Source: Chelonoidis abingdonii
Taxonomy: Eukaryota > Chordata > Testudines > Testudinidae
DNA: 64,000 nucleotides
NCBI RefSeq assembly: GCF_003597395.2
Contig: NC_133773.1
Location: 125,696,415 to 125,760,414 of the forward strand
Reading direction: 5' to 3'
How positions within the stretch are numbered: position 1 is the stretch's first letter; each line of letters opens with the position of its first letter. The notes below the pieces were generated by a model. That model saw only the letters and a list, made by a program, of their open reading frames with translations, was not told where the DNA came from and searched no databases. Shown piece after piece: positions 11,346 to 26,220 of this stretch. The position numbers were made by a program, and so were the translations under genes.

Positions 11346-12866
11346 AAACACTCATAAAAGAACTGTGTGTTTTTGTACGAAAACAAAAACAATAAATTTG
11401 CTTTGTTACCAACACGTAGGAGACATTAATCTGCACTAGCACTAAAAGTTGTTTTCTTCACTGGTCTACTTATGTTGTTCAATCAAATGTGAGTGAACCA
11501 AAACTGCTGATTTAAGTTCAGAGCCTGTCCTTATGACTGATTTCCACCAATTCTATGAAATTGACACTGACATTTTGCAGTGTTCTGTAAGCAATCTGAA
11601 GTCGCAGCTCTTACAATTCAAATAAAGTTTCAAATTAGCAGAGCTTTTAAAAAAATAAATCTATTTTCTTCATAAGAAGTTTAAACGCATAGTTCTTCTG
11701 ACAGACATTCCACCTCCAAAATATGTAGAAACTAGTTTACCTTCTACTAGCTAATGCACTGAATGCTACACAAGACAAGCTTAGCAATATGAAAAAAGAA
11801 TAGCTTATGGTATGTTGCAATAACAGGTCTGACCTTTTTTATCTATCTGTCAAGCAGATAATTTTTCTGGCAAACACTTTGTCCCGTAAGAAGAAATTCA
11901 AAAATTGTCTCCAAATGTACTCAAATAGAGACAATCCTGGCAGAAAGCACATCATTGATAATACTGGTCATGAGCCTCTTACAAACCTTTTCAAAATTCA
12001 ACTTAGACATTTCTTGCTCTTAATATTGCTTTTGGACTTTTGTTACTATCATCAATAAAAAGTCTATACCACAAGTTATGTTGGGAGTTGTATGATGGAA
12101 CAAGTCTTGTTAACTAAGCTTATCCCAATGCAGGCACGAGATGACAATATTAAATTCTTTTTACCAAACCATTTTCCACAGTCTTGAGCCTTAAATTCTT
12201 TCCTCCCCACCACGTCTTTCCCCCAGGATATAATAAACCCCTACTGAAGGCAACAGGGTTATTCTTAACCAGTAGTTGTGAGGAGCCAGGTGAATCAGGA
12301 TCCTGACCTTTACAAGGCTGTCTCAAAAAAACCAATAGTAACAGTTTGAATCCTTCTACACAAGCAAGATTAAACTGTGCTATAAAATAGGTGGGAGACT
12401 ACCTGTGATAACATGACCTGGACTTGGTCTGAACTATTTGTCTTCGAAATACTCTATGAAAATTAAAATCACTATTAAAAATTTAGAGTCTTTTCCAAGA
12501 ATGTAGAGTCTTATAGAGGGTTTCCTCCCCCCTACTCCCATTATAGCCAGCCAGCAGAAGATATCCTTGCAATCTCCAGGTAGCATTGTTGTTTTAAAAT
12601 TCATCTACACTAAAAATTCTACTCTGTCAAGGCAACTAGTTATAAAATGGTTGTTCCTGATAGAGATACCATATGGTTTCCATCTTGCAGTACAGAAAGG
12701 GCATAATCATGTTTTAATTGGGTACTCAAGTCATGGCAAATCTTTGCATGCCTCCACTTTTATAGACATAACTTTAAAAAGCAGTGTCACCTCATTAAAA
12801 ACATGCATGGTTTGCACTTATTACATACCATGTTATGACAAAAGTGACCTATTACTAATATTTTAC
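11346..12866. other. HTT intron, nothing identified
   Basis: AT-rich sequence upstream of the 12867..12943 exon donor. No bounded repeat or coding segment recognised. Confidence 0.45.
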
Positions 12867-12943
12867 CTTGGTGCTAATCCACTGTTTTGAAGATATTCCT
12901 GAATTCTATCCAGTTCTTCAACTGGTAACTGAGAAACGCTGTT
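12867..12943 (-). CDS. HTT: HTT exon, bridge domain, ~human residues 2028-2053
   Basis: Reads [25 protein letters not shown] and two bases of an arginine codon, then gtaaaa. Human: [20 protein letters not shown]. Length 77 nt. The downstream intron is about 8 kb. Confidence 0.96.
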
Positions 12944-13185
12944 CTGTAGAAAACAGTGACAAAACAATAGACATGAAGCACCAACATGAATAAAACCATT
13001 CATATGTATTTTAACAAACTAAGAAGAGCAAATAAGAATTATTAAACAATCTGGAGACCAGAACACAGGATGAAACTGAATCACTCAGACATGCATGCTA
13101 AACACAAAGTGACATTCTGTTTTTCACTCGTCACTAAACATCACGGTCAAGTAATTAAAATGTGCTTTAACTTAAATCGCATTCA

Positions 13186-15600
<2,415 letters not shown>

Positions 15601-16774
15601 CTATGGAGAGAAAAGGTAAAATGGATTCCATAATTCTAAAATTACCAACATTACTACCCACATATGCATTTCATTACTAAAAGAACAGCAGAAACAATGC
15701 AATACTAATTATACACACTGAAAAGCAAGTAATTTTTGTTGGAAAAACTGAACCACATTGTGTTAAAAATATTCTGTTTACTAGTGTGCACATTTTATTT
15801 CCTTCTGAGCTTTATTACTATGATCGTTTGCATAACAACCTGATCTTTTCTTTCAACTGTTGCAAATGCACCTGAAGTCATAATCCTCTATTTGCAACAA
15901 ATTGTTTCAACATCCATTAAGTCGTAATCATAAAGACGATGAATACTGGTAGAGAACAACTTGAAAGAACTAGTAAACTCAAAGACTCTGCTTTTATGCA
16001 ACATTTTTAGTAATAATGAATGATAGATACACATTCAATATATATCAGAATTGTTTCTGCAAAGGCTCAATGTTTGTCTGTAGTTTGTTTCCTTTTGAAG
16101 TGAATGCCCCATATCTTTCGTTGCAGCTGAACTATTTATGCCTTCTGCAGTTAATGTTTCTCACCTGAGGCAGAACAATCTGTTGGAAAGTGTGCTAACA
16201 TCAGTAGAGAGACTGACTCCTGTAATGCTGTGTTTCAGAGGCTATGAAGTCTGAAGCCATGAGAGTTACCCTATTTCTTAGAGCCTGAACAGAACTGGGG
16301 AATGCAGTAGCAGAGTTAATATATATATATAGGAAGGTTTAAGGTGAAGAGAGTTTATTCTAATTATGACATGCAGAAACACTCAGTCTCAGAGGGTCTA
16401 AACTTTTATAAGCTTCTTAGTAGTCTCCTGAGATCACATATGTAAGAATACAACATTCAAGACATTACTGTTATTTACAAAGAATAATTCTGTAGACAAC
16501 TAAGATTCAGTGTAGAGAGAATACTTAGGATAATGCATAAGTATCTAAAATAATCACACTAATAAGATAAAAGGAGCATCCACTTTCAGAAGTGAAAATT
16601 GATATATAAAAATTCCATGCAGTTCCCCCTGGAAGTAAATATGACTAAGATCTCTCATTTTTCCCTTATTGTGATCTACATTTAAAATAATCTCACACTG
16701 TACCTCAAAGATAAAGTACCCAAGCAAAATCCCCAAAACACTTATAGGTTTAAAATTCACAGTTCTAAACTTAC
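15601..16774. other. HTT intron, nothing identified
   Basis: AT-rich intron with a short (TA)n at 16319..16331. No supported element. Confidence 0.45.
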
Positions 16775-16916
16775 AACATAGTCACAAAAAAGAATGAGTG
16801 CTCCTCTTCGTACTATCTCTCGATTGCACATGCCAAATTTGGATTCCGAATCAAATTCATCACTGTCTCCGGATATCTGAGGGCTCAGCAATTTAGTACT
16901 GGAAAGACTGTGCCTC
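16775..16916 (-). CDS. HTT: HTT exon, bridge domain, ~human residues 1861-1908
   Basis: One base completes lysine, then [13 protein letters not shown], an acidic loop [14 protein letters not shown] and the conserved [20 protein letters not shown], with donor gtaagt directly after GTT. The acidic loop has the same length as in human (MSGEEEDSDLAAKL) but different residues. Length 142 nt. Confidence 0.97.
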
Positions 16917-17072
16917 CTGCAAGAAAAACATGTTTTATTGCTAATATTTCACTTAAAGTAGATACTCAATTTTCATTTTAAAAGGAACCCATTTTAAGCA
17001 TTCCTCAGTATGAATTGCTTTGTCATTAGTTCTTTAGTCTCTTGTGGAGTGTTATGAATTACATCTCATCAC

Positions 17073-17628
17073 CTAGGCTAAGATTTTGTCATGGTTATTT
17101 TTAGTAAAAGTCACGGACTGGTCACGGGCAATAATCATAAATTCACAGATATTGTGACCCATCTGTGACATTTGCTGCTGCCGTGCTGGTTTTCCCCACC
17201 ACCATGATGGTGGGGAGCTATGGGGTTTCCCCCTCTGCCCATGGCAGCTGGAAGCTGTAGGGGGCCCCACCTCTGCCCACAATGGCTGGGAGCTGCAGGG
17301 TGACCATATTTCCCAAAGAGAAAACATGACACCCCCAGCCGCTCGCCTGAGGTGTCCCCCTCCCCCCACACTTCCAGTGGCCCCTCCACCCGTCCTTACT
17401 AGGCTATCGCCCGTCGCTGGAACCCTGAAGAGGGCCCCTTCAGGAATCCGTCACCTGTCACGGGAACCTTGCATGGGACCCCCGGCGCTGGAACCCTGCC
17501 AGGGCCCTGCTAGCTGACAGCTCCAGAGTCCCGCAACCACTGGGACTGAATCAGAGAATGTCATGGAGATCTCTGAAAGTCACAGATTCCATGACTTCTG
17601 TGACCTCCGTGACATAAACGTAGCCTTA
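17073..17628. mobile_element. hAT-type MITE (TAAGGCT family), copy 1
   Basis: Starts ctaggctaagattttgtca and ends with tagcctta. Exact 8-bp duplication ctcatcac flanks it (17065..17072 and 17629..17636). The interior has the family's sub-terminal 'tttttagtaaaagtcacgga' block and a GC-rich centre. Related copies are at 22200, 42190 and 48077. Confidence 0.9.
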
Positions 17629-17878
17629 CTCATCACCCCTCTTGTTCAATACGTATTAAAAGCGGCTGACAGAAGTGCCTGCAAGGAGACATGGGCTACA
17701 GAGCCTTCCATGTAATGATAAAACCCAGCACTTCTCTCCATGCAGCTACAGTGATACAACATCTAATCCAGTGTTGGGCTAAGACAGACACCCAATCCAG
17801 ATAAAAGGGAGTTGATGCTGGTGAACTTGGGGAAACAACAGGAAGAACTGACAGAAGTTCTATTAGCCCCCTAATAGA

Positions 17879-18062
17879 GGGGAGGGATAGCTCAGTGGTT
17901 TGAGCATTGGCCTGCTAAACCCAGGGTTGTGAGTTCAATCCTTGAGGGGGCCATTTAGGGATATGGGGTAAAAATCTGTCTGGGGATTGGTCCTGCTTTG
18001 AGCAGGGGTTGGACTAGATGACCTCCTGAGGTCCCTTCCAACCCTGATATTCTATGATTCTT
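17879..18062 (+). mobile_element. tRNA-derived SINE with CR1-type tail, copy 1
   Basis: The head has RNA polymerase III promoter-like boxes: A box within gggatagctcagtggtttga and B box gtgagttcaatcc. The tail (ggttggactagatgacctcc … ccttccaaccctgatattct) matches the CR1 LINE 3' end at 27017..27082, so it would be mobilised by CR1. This composite is the classic turtle tRNA-SINE. Sense is opposite to HTT. Confidence 0.93.
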
Positions 18063-18845
18063 AACTGATATTGTATGTCCCACTGCTTGTTATTCAATTT
18101 TGTAATTTGCTTCTTTCACACAATCAAGCTGCAGCTAGGGCCAAGACCACTTTTTCTAATCTAGATCTGACTATGTTTGAGGTCTTTTCTTTCAGTTACA
18201 GATCTCACAACTGTCATCCATTGTCACTCAGAGTCTAGACAACGCAATGCTTGCACTCTGTCTATCAGATACTATATTTTAAGACCCTTTGGAAAACAGA
18301 CCATTTCAAAAGAGAGGATTTGTTATGCAATGAACAGATCTTTTCATGCTCCATGTGAACAGATCTTTTCATACTCTATGAACTGCACTTGTTGTGTAGC
18401 AGCTGGAGGGTGAAATAAGATGTTGATATTGACCTATAAAGCCACAAGCATTCTCGGATCTGATAAGACAGCCCTTTCCCCTACGTAGTATTTCCACAGT
18501 TGTAATCAGAGGCACCCAAGATGGAACCCCCTCCCTTTAAAAGGGGAGAGAACAACTGGCAGGGAGTTCTACCTGATGTGCCATCAAGTGTGGAATACAC
18601 TCTCTTGGTCTAAAGTAGTCAGACTTTACTGACCTCAAACACTGCAAAGATGGTACACACTCCTTTACAAATACAATAATTTCTTTAAGTGGTTCTAAAG
18701 CATATAGTACTCAAATTCTTAACAGCTGAGAAATTCATATAAGCTACATTAAAGAAGTCTTTTAATTAACTGTAGAAATTAAAAATCAGTATGACAGACA
18801 GTCTTATTATAGCATACCCTTAGTTCATATTAAAAACAGCCTTAC

Positions 18846-19053
18846 TTTGGTGTTTGATGCAGCTCCGACCACCAGCTGTAGTTAGTGTAATTGACAAGAA
18901 GTAGGATTTGACACCAGAGGAGCACTAAAGAAGGGTGTGTGCGAATCATGAACTGAACAAGACCACTCAGACTCTCAAGGGTATAAAAACTACCATCAGA
19001 TCCATCTCCTGTAAAAAGCCTGCTGGCAGCAGCTGTGATTCTTCTGAACATCC
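18846..19053 (-). CDS. HTT: HTT exon, bridge domain, ~human residues 1791-1861
   Basis: Completes the split glycine, then [68 protein letters not shown] and two bases of a lysine codon. The donor is AA|GTAAGG, so the AAG that appears to end the frame is split. More diverged from human than the previous exons (SGLVQFM against NLRARSM). Length 208 nt. Confidence 0.97.
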
Positions 19054-19129
19054 CTGAAAACAAACACACATACATTAAGGGGAACCATTTATGCTACCAT
19101 TTGTACTGAGAATTTTTAAAAAACCCTCA

Positions 19130-19380
19130 TCGGTTACACAGCATTTAGAAAATTGAAACTGCTTCATTTACAACCAAGCAACCTAACCCTCAGCGTTCCT
19201 GAGGGACACCTAAAATAAATTAGATTTTCCCCATTTATAAATGGGGATATAGAAGCAGAAATATTAAAATGACTGTCCAGGGTCACAGGGCAAACCAATG
19301 ACAAGAACTGGAATTAAACTGAGGACTTCTTGGCTCTCAGCCTCAGATCCCATCCTCTAGACCTGTCTAAAAACATAACA
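19130..19380 (+). repeat. MIR-like old SINE
   Basis: Contains 'ccccatttataaatgggga', then ctgtccagggtcacagggca and the tail of MIR-type repeats (ggcagag…/cctctagac variants). Heavily diverged. Confidence rests on the central motif only. Confidence 0.6.
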
Positions 19381-19639
19381 CTAAAGTAATTAAATCATAC
19401 CACAGATGTACATCTTAGTTATAGTAAACATTATAAAAGTCACATGTATCAATATTTTATTCTTCCTGAAATTGTTGATTAGCCAGGGTGCATTATTTGT
19501 AGTGAGGTAGTACGCAGAGGTCCCAATCAAAATCAGAACCTCACTGTGTTAGATACTATACTTACAAAGGATGATAGAATGCAGGCTCCTTTGGGTTGGG
19601 ACTAAAGTGGGAGGTTGGTAGACTTCTCCGCCTAGATAG

Positions 19640-19960
19640 CTATTGAAGGTGTTCCGCAGGCTACACCTATACTACAAGTGATTCAGCAGCAAAGCTGAAG
19701 TGTCGCAGCTATGCCACTGTACCATTGTAGCATAGACACTCCTTATAGCAAAAGAAAAGGGTTTTCCATTGCTGCAGTAAATTCAGCCCCTGGAGAGGTG
19801 ACAGGTAGGTTGATGGAAGAATTTGTCCATTCTTTTGGAGTCAGTATTGGAGCTTAGGTCGGCTTAACTATATCTCTCAAGCGTTTGAATTTTTCATATC
19901 CTTGAGTGATGTAGCTAGGTCAGTCTGTTTCAGATGCAGACCAGGCCTCAGATAATCAGT
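19640..19960. repeat. Probable MITE (ggctacacctatact … agaccaggcc)
   Basis: Block running from ctacacctatactacaagtg to tcagatgcagaccaggcctc with internal 'ggtcggcttaactatatc' and 'gtgatgtagctaggtcagt' that are partly complementary. Resembles a common turtle MITE, but clean target duplications were not found. Confidence 0.45.
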
Positions 19961-19999
19961 TGTAATAATGCAGTGGCTACAGGACTTGGATGTAAAGCT

Positions 20000-21339
20000 T
20001 TGTGCAACAAGCAAAACTATTAAATGAGGGGGAAAAATCTCTGCTCTGTATGCTGAGCAATGGTCTGCAGATGGAAGCAGTTGTGGCAGAGCTCTCCTTC
20101 TGTGACCTCCTGTCCTTCAGCTTGCTCCTTTTATCCCTTTTGCCACAACTGGGGAAGGGGAATAAATATATGAGAGGAGCTCAGAGAACAACTATTCATG
20201 TAACAAAGCCCCTTTGGTACTCAAACAGAGAAGAGTGGGGGGAGGGGAATCGATTTCTTATAGCTGCTGCAGAATCAACTATAAATTCTAGAATAGCAAT
20301 GGATAACAAAGGAGCTTTGCAGTGCTGCTCTGTTTGCATGGTCAGAATCAGAGCACCAGAGTGAAGCCGTAAAGGCCATAGGCCAAGTCCCAGAGCCACG
20401 TGGACAAGTCTCAGCTGCCTCCGGTATTTGGAGGAAGAAAGGAACAGTGCAAATGTCTCACAAGGGGATGATATCAGAATCCAGAAATGCATGTTGTACT
20501 TACTTTCTATTAGTAATATCATCCCCGAACTACTACCAACCCATTTTAGGTACTTGCATGTGTAGTAAGTGTGACATCTAGTGACTGGACATGGTGATGC
20601 ACATAGCTATTAAAGCTATCTACCTTAGCTTTGTCCTCTATTTATCCTATCTATTTACAATAATCTACTGAAAGCTTGAAACTGTAATCTGTTAGTTTCA
20701 GTAGTACTCACAGTATGTCAACAGCTACACACAAAGAAAAACACATTTCTGCACTCCCGAAGAGCTCACATTCTGAACCAATATAGTACAGAGGCTATGG
20801 AAAAGGGGTAAGGGCAATATCTGTCTACACCACAATACGTAAGTTTGACAGTACATTTTTATATTCCCAGACAACCTATATTAAAATGCAGCTAAGTATA
20901 TACGTCAGCAACTTAAGGGTAAAAAAAATTACAGGGTTGTGATAATTACAACAAAAACAAGCTTTACAAACCTGGGAAATTCAGGGTTAAGGTTAAACTT
21001 AGGATAATTCTAAATCTATGAAGTCATGAAAGTGCATAGTTAAGGCATACAAATAACCTACATACCACCCTAAAGTGGCAACCTACGATAAACATACTGT
21101 TATTAGTGCAGAATAGTGTGGTCCTAGATGAAACTGATCCTTGATATTATGTATTAGATTTTTTCATTTCTCTCTCATGGTGTCACTAAAGAGCAGAATA
21201 AAGATTTCTTGCAGGCCTTAACAGCATTTCCACTGAGCAATACATTATATATATAATTGTTCAGTTTTATAAACGTTTGTTTCAATTATTATTTTACTGA
21301 TGAAAATGAACCATCATTAAATATAAAGAATAAATAACA
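20000..21339. other. HTT intron, nothing identified
   Basis: No recognisable coding or bounded element. A phrase at 20740..20790 (gaagagctcacattctg) looks like an old L2/L3-type repeat relic. Confidence 0.4.
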
Positions 21340-22170
21340 TTTTTAGTTGGAATAAGCAGTAAGTGAGGGGTGGAGAGAATAAAATTGCCTCATGGGGCCA
21401 GGGAATAGGACTCTGCTATGGGACATGGAAATGGAGGCCACTATTTTGAAAAAATCTTGGAAGTGATTAAAGTCATCCGCAGTGGTTGGAGGTGGAGGGC
21501 ATAACTGTCTTGTCCAGTGAGGAGGATGAATTATTGTTGGCTGGTGAGGTGTTAGGAGCAGTGTCCTCTTCCTGCTCTGCCATGAGTTCATCCCTTGTCT
21601 CAGTAGCTACGGTCTCCAAGGGTGGAGGCAGGGATCCAGCATCTTCCCTATATGGGCTGGGCACCTGCTGTAGTGCCTTCTGTAAGACCTCCAGGCATCC
21701 TAGTATGGCCGGTGCCCAGTGAAGGTCATGGGTGGTCCCATATGTGGACTGTGATATTAATGGTCCAGCTGCCATAAGTGTTCTGATAACGGAGGAATAG
21801 TGAGGGGAGAATACCCCTTCAAGCTCCTCATCTTCATCGCTCAAGAATGGTGGTGCTATTGGAGATAACTGTTGCTCCAGTACCAACGGCCCCAGTGAGA
21901 CATGGGTGCCCAAAAGAGGGAACTCCACAGTCAAGGAGACCAACAGATCCTTCTGGTGCAGAGAGCTCCCTTGCCGAAGAGTGAGGTGCCAATTGTATCA
22001 GGAGTGCAGTCTGTCGGCTTTGTTGTGCTAGTAGCATTTCGCTGCAGCATCGTCATCAGAGCAGTTGTTGGTGCCGTCTCCTTTAGCACTGTAGATGGTG
22101 CAGTGGTGGAGCGGGGCAGCTTAGAGCCCTTATACTCCGCAGCAGAGCGCTGGGTTCCGGCAGCAGCTGC
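21340..22170 (-). pseudogene. DIRS-like gag C-terminal remnant
   Basis: Minus strand 21473..21943 is open for about 156 codons with an acidic, Ser/Pro-rich protein: LSDEDEELEGVFSPHYSS, SPANNNSSSSLDKTVMPSTS, continuing in a shifted frame to DDFNHFQDFFKIVASISMSH. The S/T-P-rich acidic tail followed by DDF-x-x-x-Q-x-x-(F/L)-K-x-VA is the pattern I know from DIRS-type gag in turtles. Frame breaks and lack of partners make it a relic, not a host gene. Confidence 0.5.
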
Positions 22171-22199
22171 CGTGCAGGTGGTGCCCAGAGTATTAAAAG

Positions 22200-22785
22200 T
22201 AAGGCTCAGTGTTTGTCACAGAGGTCATGGATTCTGTGACTTTCCATGACTTCTGCAGCAGCCCATGTAGCTGGCCCAGCAGCTGCCTGAGCAGCTCGGG
22301 CAGTCTCTGGGCCAATCGCACCAGCTGCTGTTAGGGCAGTCTCCGGTGCCCTTGACCTTAGCAGCAGGACTTTGAGTGTGGAGGGGGATCATGGCTGGGG
22401 ACTGAGGTGCAGGGCAGTGCTTATCTGGGGGGGCTCTCTGGAAGAGCGACAAGAACTCCCCTCCCGCAGCTCCTAGCTCCACGTGCTGCCTTTGCGCAGG
22501 CACCTCTGCCACAGCTTCCACTGGCTGCAGTTCCCAGCCAATGGGAGCTGCAGAACCGGGGCTTGGAGCAGCTAGGAGCTGGAGGTTGCAACTTCCCAGG
22601 AGCCGGGTAGGGGACCTGCCCCAGTCCCCAATCCCCTCTCTCCTCAAGCCCCCACAAAGTTTTAGTCAGGGTCTACAGTAAAAATCATGGAGAGGTCACG
22701 GGCCGTGAATTTTTTTTTTTTTTTACTGCCCATAAACTGTCCATGACTTTTACTAAAACACACCCGTGACTAAAATGCAGCCTTA
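22200..22785. mobile_element. hAT-type MITE (TAAGGCT family), copy 2
   Basis: Begins taaggctcag and ends gcagcctta. Sub-terminal 'ccgtgaa…ttttactgcccat' and tcatggattctgtgactttc blocks match copies 1, 3 and 4. The centre is GC-rich and contains ccaatgggagctgc. Flanking 8-mers (attaaaag / gtcataag) agree only in part, so the target duplication has decayed. It abuts the DIRS gag relic. Confidence 0.75.
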
Positions 22786-23509
22786 GTCATAAGTGCTGAA
22801 CTGCGGTGCGGCCGGCACCGATGACAGCGATTTGGCTAGGGACCATTTTCTGCTGGTCTGCTCTCTATGAGGTGAAGAGTATGTTCCTTTTTCATCCGGC
22901 AAACACTAAAAGCTCTCTGGCAGGCAAAGAATTGTATAAAGTTTTATGACAGTTGTTAATCTAAGAAATTCGAAATAAAAAATACAATATAAACGTTTTC
23001 TTTTCTGAACACCACCTTCGGTGACATTATTGGCCCACTGGGAGGATTTGAGGACTGACACTGGCCCTAAGATAAATTGAGTTTGAGACTCCTGGGGAAG
23101 GTGAGAGGAAATCCAACCCAAGAGTAACAATGCACACTGGATTTCTCAACTGGAGCTCTTTTGTACATTTAAAAGTACAATGTTTAACAAATGAAAGGTC
23201 ACCAGTTATAGTCTGCTCTGCTAAAAGGGTAGAGTCTGAAAACAGGTCTTGAAGCTGCGTATACAATAAAAAGTCTAAAGGAAAAGAAAGACTTTGGGTT
23301 CTGACATGGACACAAGCTTGTGAGAAGAACACATTTATATGCAGCCAATATTCTCAACCTAAACAGATTTTAAACTCATTAAACATCCACCCCTGCTCCC
23401 ATCACACCCTCCGTTCTGGTGAAGAATCGTTATGTGGCGCTGGAGATGAGGGAGGAGGAGGAGGAAGCGAAGCCATGCACCCCTGAGGCTGAGAGGATCC
23501 CATCTACCA

Positions 23510-24018
23510 CACCCAGGAGGAAACGTAGGGTTGTGGTGATTGGAGACTCGATGCTGAGGGGGACGGAGCCCCATTGGTTGCCCTGACAAGGCCTCTCGGG
23601 AGGGATGCTGCCTGCCGGGGCCCGAATCCGAGACGTTACGAGGAATTGTCGAGATCGCCGCCCCACTGACTACTACCCCATGCTACTCATCCAGTGGGAC
23701 CAATGATACTGCGAGAGGTGATCCTCAGCAGATCAAAGGTGACTACAGGGCTCTGGGAGCACGGGTGAAGGGGTTCGGTGCTACGGTGGTGTTCTCCTCG
23801 ATTCTTCCGGTCGGTAGGGGCCTAGACAGAGACAGATGCATCCTGGAGGTGAATGCCTGCTTGGCGGAGATGGTGTCGTCAGGAGGCTTTGGCTTCCTCG
23901 ACACGGACTACTGTTCCAGGAAGGAGACTGCTAGGCAGAGATGGACTCCACCTGTTCAAGAAGGGAAGAGCATTTTTGGACGTCGACTGGCTAACCTAGT
24001 GAGGAGGGCTCTAAACTA
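23510..24018 (+). pseudogene. CR1 ORF1 esterase-like domain remnant
   Basis: Pieces in shifting frames read RRKRRVVVIGDSMLRGTEP (SGNH block I, GDS) near 23520, SSGTNDT near 23695 (block III, G-x-ND), a VKGFGATVVFSSILPVGRGL stretch at 23767..23826, and IFGRRLANLVRRALN before a stop at 24017. The esterase domain is known in ORF1 of CR1-type LINEs. Catalytic function cannot survive the frame breaks. Confidence 0.85.
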
Positions 24019-24289
24019 GGTCGACGGGGGAAGGACAAAGCTCACAGGTAAGTTTCAAAGAGGGAACCTGGAGGAAGGATGGAACTTGGGGAATGCGGGG
24101 TTTGTAATGCAGGGAGAAGAGAAAGTAATCGGAACTGGGAGGCGGGGGAATCAAAAATCATTGCCTTAAGTGTCCTGATGAAGCCCTATATCTGAGGTAT
24201 GTAGGAAAAGAGACACACAGGAGACAATTCAAGGAGGAGGATGCAACGGGGAAATAAGCACAGAAAGTAGGGCAGTTGGCTGAATTTTT

Positions 24290-24920
24290 AAAGTGCGTGT
24301 ACACAAATACGAGGAGCCTGGGAAACAAGAAGGAAGTTAGTCGTACTGGCACAGAGCAGGGAATTACGATGTTATTGGCATAACAGAGACATGGTGGCAT
24401 GCTCGCATCCTGGAGCACTGCCATGGATGTGATAAGCTGTTCAGGAAGGATAGGCAGGAGGCGAAGAGGGGGAGGATAGCGCTGTATGTAAAAGAGCTGT
24501 ATGAATGCTCAGAGCTCCACTACGAAACTGGAAATGAGCCAGTTGAAAGTCTTTGGGTTAAATTTAGAGGGAATGTCACAAGGGGGATGTTATGGTGGGT
24601 GTCTGCTACAGACCACCAGACCAGAAAGAAGAGGTGGATGAGGCTTTTTCAGACAACTAGCAGAAGTCTGTAGATCACAGGCCCTGGTTCTCATGGGGAT
24701 TTCAATTTCCTGATATCTGCTGGAGAGAATACAGCAGTGCACAGGCAATCCAGGAAGTTTTTGGAGATCGCTGAGGACAACTTCCTGGTACAAATGCTGG
24801 GGGACAACGAGGGGCTTGCGCCTCTCGACCTTCCTGCTCGCAAACAGAGAAGAGTTGATCAGGGAAGTAAGGGTAAACGGCAACCTGGGCAGCAGTGATC
24901 ATGACATGGTAGAGTTCAGA
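24290..24920 (+). pseudogene. CR1 ORF2 endonuclease remnant
   Basis: Recognisable pieces: YTNTRSLGNK near 24300, GITETWW near 24375, MVGVCYRPP near 24590 and FNFPDICW near 24705, the order expected for the apurinic-type endonuclease of CR1 ORF2. Frames change several times. Confidence 0.85.
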
Positions 24921-25679
24921 ACCCTGGTCAAAGGAAGGAAGGAGAGAAGCAGAACGCAAACCTGGATTTTAGAAAGCGGATTTCAGCTCCCTTAGAGAAA
25001 TGAGTGGCAGGATTCCTGAGATGAACTGAAGGGGATGGGTGTCCAGGAGAGCTGCAGTTTTTTAAAGAAACCATGCTCAGAGCACAGGAAATACCATACC
25101 GATGTGCGAGAACAGCAAGCGTAGAAAGTGCCAGCATGGCTTAGCAGGCAATCACGTGGTAAGCTGAAGCAAAAGAAGGAAGCTTACAAAAAATGGAAGC
25201 TTGGACAGATGACTGGGGAGGCATATAGATTATTGGCTCGGGCCTGCAGCGAACGAATCAGAAAGGCCAAAGGGCAATTTGCGTGAAACTAGCAAGGGAT
25301 GTGAAGTAATAGGAATGGGTTTTACCAGTATTGTAAGCAACAGAAGAGGATTAGGGATGGGTTAGGTCCCTTACTCAAGCGGCAGGTTCCTTCGTTGGAG
25401 ATATGGAAAAGGCTGAAAAGTACTATTCCTTCCTTCACTTCAGTCTTTACGGGCCGGCATCAACTCCAGACTATACCACGTGGCTGGGGAACCAGAGAGG
25501 AGAGGAGGAGCGCAGCCCACGTGTGATAGAGGGTTCAGGTTAGGACTAACTTAAGTCTATGGGACGGACGAACTGCATCCGAGGTGTCTGAGGGAGTTAG
25601 CTGAATGTGATTGCAGGCCGTGACCTTTATCTCTTTGAAATTCCGTGAACAGCGAGAGGTCCAGAGGACTGGAGACAAG

Positions 25680-26220
25680 CCAAGTATAGTACCCATCTTT
25701 AAGGAAGGGAAAAGGAGGCTCCATGGGGAACTACAGACCAAATCAGTTCCCTCACATCCTGGTAAAATCATGGAGCAGGTGCTGAAGGAATCCATCCTCA
25801 ACACTTGAGGAAACAAAGGTTGATCAGAAGCGTCAGCATGGATTCACCAGGGTAAAATCATGCCTGACAACCTGATTGCTTTCTCATGATGAGATGACTG
25901 GACTTGTGATGAGGGCAAGTGTTGATGTTGTATACCTTACTTTAGTAAGGCTTTTGAAACGGTTTCCCACAGCATTTCAGTCAGCAAATAAGGAAGTATG
26001 GGTTGGGAGGAATGGCACTGTGAAGTGGACAGAAGAAACTGGCTGGAATCAACGGGCTCAGCGGGAGGTATCAATGGCACACTCTCTAGATTGGCAACAC
26101 CGTACAGTGGTGTGCCCCCAGGTGTCTGCTTGGGGGCCCGTTCCTATTCAATGATCTTCTTAATGATCTTGCTGAGGATTAGATTGCACATTAAGTAAAT
26201 TTGCAGATGACACCAAGCTG
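25680..26220 (+). pseudogene. CR1 ORF2 reverse transcriptase remnant
   Basis: Reads VPIFKEGKR near 25688, KIMEQVLKESI near 25765, a GVPPGVCLGARSYS-type segment near 26110 and the catalytic block KFADDTKLG near 26197. FADD is the metal-binding motif of reverse transcriptases. Broken by stops. Confidence 0.88.

Noticed and set aside
17879..17960. tRNA gene-like A and B boxes
   Set aside because: The sequence is the head of a SINE with a CR1-type tail; it lacks a full cloverleaf and is repeated at 27824.
21473..21943. Possible host gene exon encoding an acidic Ser-rich protein (minus strand)
   Set aside because: Composition and the DDF…F/LK-VA tail fit a DIRS gag relic, and it has no splice context linking it to HTT phase or to other exons.
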